Shown here: piece after piece, positions 19,101-21,049 of the stretch
Position numbering within the stretch: position 1 is the stretch's first letter
How the letters are laid out: each line of letters opens with the position of its first letter
Source of the DNA: a virus
Reading direction: 5' to 3' (one strand)
Length of the DNA: 21,049 nt
Virus record (IMG/VR): IMGVR_UViG_3300042991_000784
Coordinates: 1 to 21,049 of that record
Notes under the pieces: generated by a model
Database searches by the model: none
What the model was told of the DNA's origin: nothing
Seen by the model: only the letters and a program-made list of their open reading frames with translations
Made by a program: the position numbers and the translations under genes

Positions 19101-19940
19101 ATGCCTCATGTATCTGAAACAACTGGAGATCATAAGCTAAAGATTCTTGCATACGGCAAAGCTGGTTCGGGCAAAACATCTCTGTTCCGAACCATCCCTG
19201 GGAGGAAGTTCCTCTATATGTTCGATCCAGCTGGTTTGAACTCTCTCTCTTCAGATGACGACATAACTTTTGAAGAATTCCTCATAGATATAGTTCCAAT
19301 GTCTGTGAACACTCTCAAAGGGAGTAAGGACTCATCTTCGCCGAACTATCAAAGCATGGAGACATACAGCAGATGGGAGAATGACTTCCAGATGAGGTTG
19401 GATAAAAACTGGTTTACAGATAGCTCTGTGGAGGTAGATGGAGTTAAAGGAGGTTTCGACGTTATTGGCTTTGACTCTCTTACAACCCTCACAGATATTG
19501 TTATGGATAGGATTCTTCAACTCAACCAAAGAGCTGGGAAGAATCCAGAACTTGGTGATTATGGCATTCTTACTAACACCCTAAGCAGGATTGTACGAAA
19601 CGCAGCTGCAACGAATTGCACAATCTTTTTAACCGCCCATGAGCAGACACAGCAAGACAAGCTTATGCGATCTATATCTAATGAAATCATGGTACCTGGG
19701 CAGCTCAGAGTAAAGCTCCCTCTGCTGTTCTCAGAGATCTATCATTGCACTGCAGAGGTTGACAGCAAAGGTCTACCGAGATATAAAATAGCAACAATTG
19801 CAGAAGAACTCTTCCCGCTGGCAAGGGCATCTAATGTGATGAAAAATGCAGGTTTACAGCTTTTCCAAGATGTTACAATTACAACAAAGGATGCGACACA
19901 ATCTGGCTTGGGTCCAATCATCAAGAAGTTGCAGGGTTAA
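19101..19940 (+). CDS. RecA-fold ATPase of the Sak4 / AAA_24 type
   Basis: ATG 19101 is chosen for AAGGAGGGAATTAAA directly before it; the longer frame overlaps the previous gene. The 279-residue protein has Walker A GKAGSGKTS (19-27), Walker B DVIGFDSLT (120-128, Asp125) and the follow-on strand IFLTAHEQ (175-182), the standard order of the phage Sak4-like single-strand annealing/recombinase family. Length is typical. These ATPases load on single-stranded DNA and promote annealing and exchange. Position after a Cas4-like nuclease and before DUF669 is a frequent arrangement. Confidence 0.9.
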   Translation: MPHVSETTGDHKLKILAYGKAGSGKTSLFRTIPGRKFLYMFDPAGLNSLSSDDDITFEEFLIDIVPMSVNTLKGSKDSSSPNYQSMETYSRWENDFQMRLDKNWFTDSSVEVDGVKGGFDVIGFDSLTTLTDIVMDRILQLNQRAGKNPELGDYGILTNTLSRIVRNAAATNCTIFLTAHEQTQQDKLMRSISNEIMVPGQLRVKLPLLFSEIYHCTAEVDSKGLPRYKIATIAEELFPLARASNVMKNAGLQLFQDVTITTKDATQSGLGPIIKKLQG

Positions 19941-19943
19941 CCC

Positions 19944-20129
19944 TTGATAGAAGAACAAAAATCTCCTTGCAGAACATGCTTTGATAAGAGAGACAGGAAA
20001 GTTTGCAGCAAAACCTGTGTTCTTTTGAAAACTTATCGGAGCTACCTCAAGGAGATTGATGACCCGATAGAGAGAGCCTCAACTCTATCTGGTATTAAAT
20101 ACACCATCTTGATGGGAGGTGATCCTTAA
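19944..20129 (+). CDS. 61-aa four-cysteine mini-protein, TTG start
   Basis: It begins at TTG 19944, 3 nt after the ATPase stop; no in-frame ATG exists before residue 57, so the rare start is probably real if the gene is. CRTCFDKRDRKVCSKTC gives C9-x2-C12-x8-C21-x3-C25, a compact zinc-binding pattern. The C-terminal half is helical (LLKTYRSYLKEIDDPIERAST). Tight spacing suggests coupling to the ATPase. It may be a small DNA-binding partner. Function unknown. Confidence 0.58.
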   Translation: MIEEQKSPCRTCFDKRDRKVCSKTCVLLKTYRSYLKEIDDPIERASTLSGIKYTILMGGDP

Positions 20130-20220
20130 TCACAATCACAAGTAAACTCTACCGGCAAAGTAAAGAAGCTACACAAACCTCTAACCGATCCCAAAGATCA
20201 CAAAACGAAAGGAAACTAAA

Positions 20221-20619
20221 ATGAGCTTTATCGATCTGCCTATCAATGACCTGGATGAGATTCAAGAAGATAAGCCTGTCCCCGAGGGGGAGTATAATCT
20301 TGTAATCTCTGATTGCAAAGAAAAGAATAATGAAGCCGGCGAACTCAAAGGTCTCCTCGTTATTCTAGAGATTGAAAACCAAGATGGTGCAGCGAACGTC
20401 CTGCATAATATCTCCCTCCCTTTGCCGAACGACGATCAGAATAAGGTTAAGAACAAGCTTCTGTTCATCAAGCGCTTTTTGCAACTGTTCAAAATCGATG
20501 CTAAGAACGGTCAGTTGAACCCGCAAGATTTCTTGGGCAAGCGTGCCAAGTGCAAGCTGGTCCAAGATGAGTATAATAATGTAATATCTAACAAGCTCGC
20601 TCTGCCTGCTTCAAAGTAA
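20221..20619 (+). CDS. DUF669 family protein (single-strand-DNA-binding-like)
   Basis: The 132-residue protein matches the DUF669 pattern: an acidic start (FIDLPINDLDEIQEDKPVPEGEYNLVI), a strand with K and N (SDCKEKNNEAGELKGLLVILEIEN), then ISLPLPNDDQNKVKNKLLFIKRFLQLFKI and a strand end FLGKRAKCKLVQDEYNN. The family is often found next to Sak4-like recombinases and is thought to be an OB-fold single-strand-DNA-binding protein. AAAGGAAACTAAA precedes the start. A terminator follows. Confidence 0.82.
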   Translation: MSFIDLPINDLDEIQEDKPVPEGEYNLVISDCKEKNNEAGELKGLLVILEIENQDGAANVLHNISLPLPNDDQNKVKNKLLFIKRFLQLFKIDAKNGQLNPQDFLGKRAKCKLVQDEYNNVISNKLALPASK

Positions 20620-20639
20620 ATTTGATGCAACACAACACA

Positions 20640-20680
20640 AAAAGGGGATTAGAGTCACAAGCTTTAGTCCCCTTTTATCT
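20640..20680 (+). terminator. hairpin terminator after DUF669 gene
   Basis: AAAAGGGGATTAGAG (20640-20654) pairs with CTTTAGTCCCCTTTT (20662-20676), 15 bp with two G-U pairs and a 7-base loop, followed by ATCTTTTC. It separates the recombination module from the ligase gene, whose start lies 25 nt further on, so some readthrough or a promoter must serve the ligase. Confidence 0.8.
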
Positions 20681-20704
20681 TTTCTATCTGAAAGGATCTT
20701 TGCT

Positions 20705-21049
20705 ATGATCACAAAGCATATGAATGCAGTCAAGGCAAGAACTCTCCACCTGGAGCGGGTCAACCCAGATGAGTGGCTAATGGAAGAGAAATATAAGGGT
20801 ATCAGATGTTGGTATAAAAAAGAAGATAACAAAGTCTCTCTCATTACGAGAGGCCTGGAAGATGTGACAGAAAACTTTCCGCATTTGGCAGAAGACAGAT
20901 TTCCAGACATCTCTGATCTTCAGCTAGACTGCGAACTCTTTGATCCAGCTCAAGAAGATGAGGTAGTATCTGGCTGGGCATTCACCAAAGAGATCTTGCC
21001 CTCTACCACAGAAGGTTGTGTATTAAAAGTCTTTGATCTCTTGCACATC
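20705..21049 (+). CDS. ATP-dependent DNA ligase, 5' part only
   Basis: The frame is cut by the right edge after 115 residues. Motif I is EEKYKGIRC, with Lys29 as predicted nucleophile, but with Lys31 where DNA ligases nearly always have Asp (KxDG). Further on LITRGLEDVTENFPHL (motif with the Arg and Gly), LDCELFD (Glu77, motif III) and KVFDLL (motif IIIa-like) are in the right order and spacing. The family joins nicks using an enzyme-AMP intermediate. The ribosome-binding site is AAAGGAT at short distance. Ligase next to the recombination genes suits Okazaki-fragment or repair joining. Confidence 0.85.
   Translation, partial: MITKHMNAVKARTLHLERVNPDEWLMEEKYKGIRCWYKKEDNKVSLITRGLEDVTENFPHLAEDRFPDISDLQLDCELFDPAQEDEVVSGWAFTKEILPSTTEGCVLKVFDLLHI

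Noticed and set aside
1-21049. tRNA genes, insertion sequences, integrase or attachment sites
   Set aside because: Reading both strands I saw no cloverleaf-like sequence, transposase, integrase or terminal direct repeat; this was by eye and not by a search program.

Overview
The window is part of the genome of a tailed double-stranded DNA phage (class Caudoviricetes). Marks of a phage are the terminase pair, tail-fibre and tailspike genes, a lysis cassette and a recombination/replication gene set. A lambda-J-like (DUF1983) tail-tip protein suggests a siphovirus. A GTA-type holin, an endolysin without a signal peptide and a small lipoprotein suggest a Gram-negative host. No integrase, excisionase or recognisable CI-like repressor is present, so a lytic or at least non-integrating lifestyle is the simplest reading. 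Host and genus cannot be fixed from the sequence alone.

Layout. Positions 1-12458 are one long leftward (minus strand) block of late genes, closely packed with ATGA/TAATG overlaps. Read in the direction of transcription it runs: a consensus sigma-70 promoter at about 12550, terminase small subunit, terminase large subunit, three small unknown genes, a 782-residue beta-helix plus NodB-type deacetylase tailspike, a series of small virion-like genes (one made of 24/25-residue tandem repeats), a lysis cassette (M15 endolysin, two small membrane proteins, a Cys-rich mini-protein, a 3TM holin), one beta-domain protein, and a J-like central fibre protein that leaves the window at its left edge. No portal, capsid or tail-tube gene is seen between the terminase and the fibre genes.

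Positions 12525-14458 are largely non-coding and hold the divergence point. They contain palindromes, 8-bp and 13-bp tandem repeats, a large inverted repeat flanking an AT-rich low-complexity stretch, 20-bp direct repeats and promoters. One confident small gene (13303-13656) sits inside. This region is the best candidate for control and possibly replication-origin functions.

Positions 14459-21049 are a rightward early block: several small unknown genes, an autonomous unit with its own promoter and terminator (16842-17180), then a recombination/replication set of Cas4/RecB-like PD-(D/E)XK nuclease, RecA-fold (Sak4-like) ATPase, DUF669 protein and an ATP-dependent DNA ligase cut by the right edge.

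The most unusual signal is a dispersed palindrome (core TTGAAATTTTCAA with AAGTT...AACTT flanks). It occurs at six places, mostly just upstream of ribosome-binding sites in both the late and early blocks, with two half-sites inside the arms of the large inverted repeat. It looks like a genome-wide operator or RNA control element of this phage.
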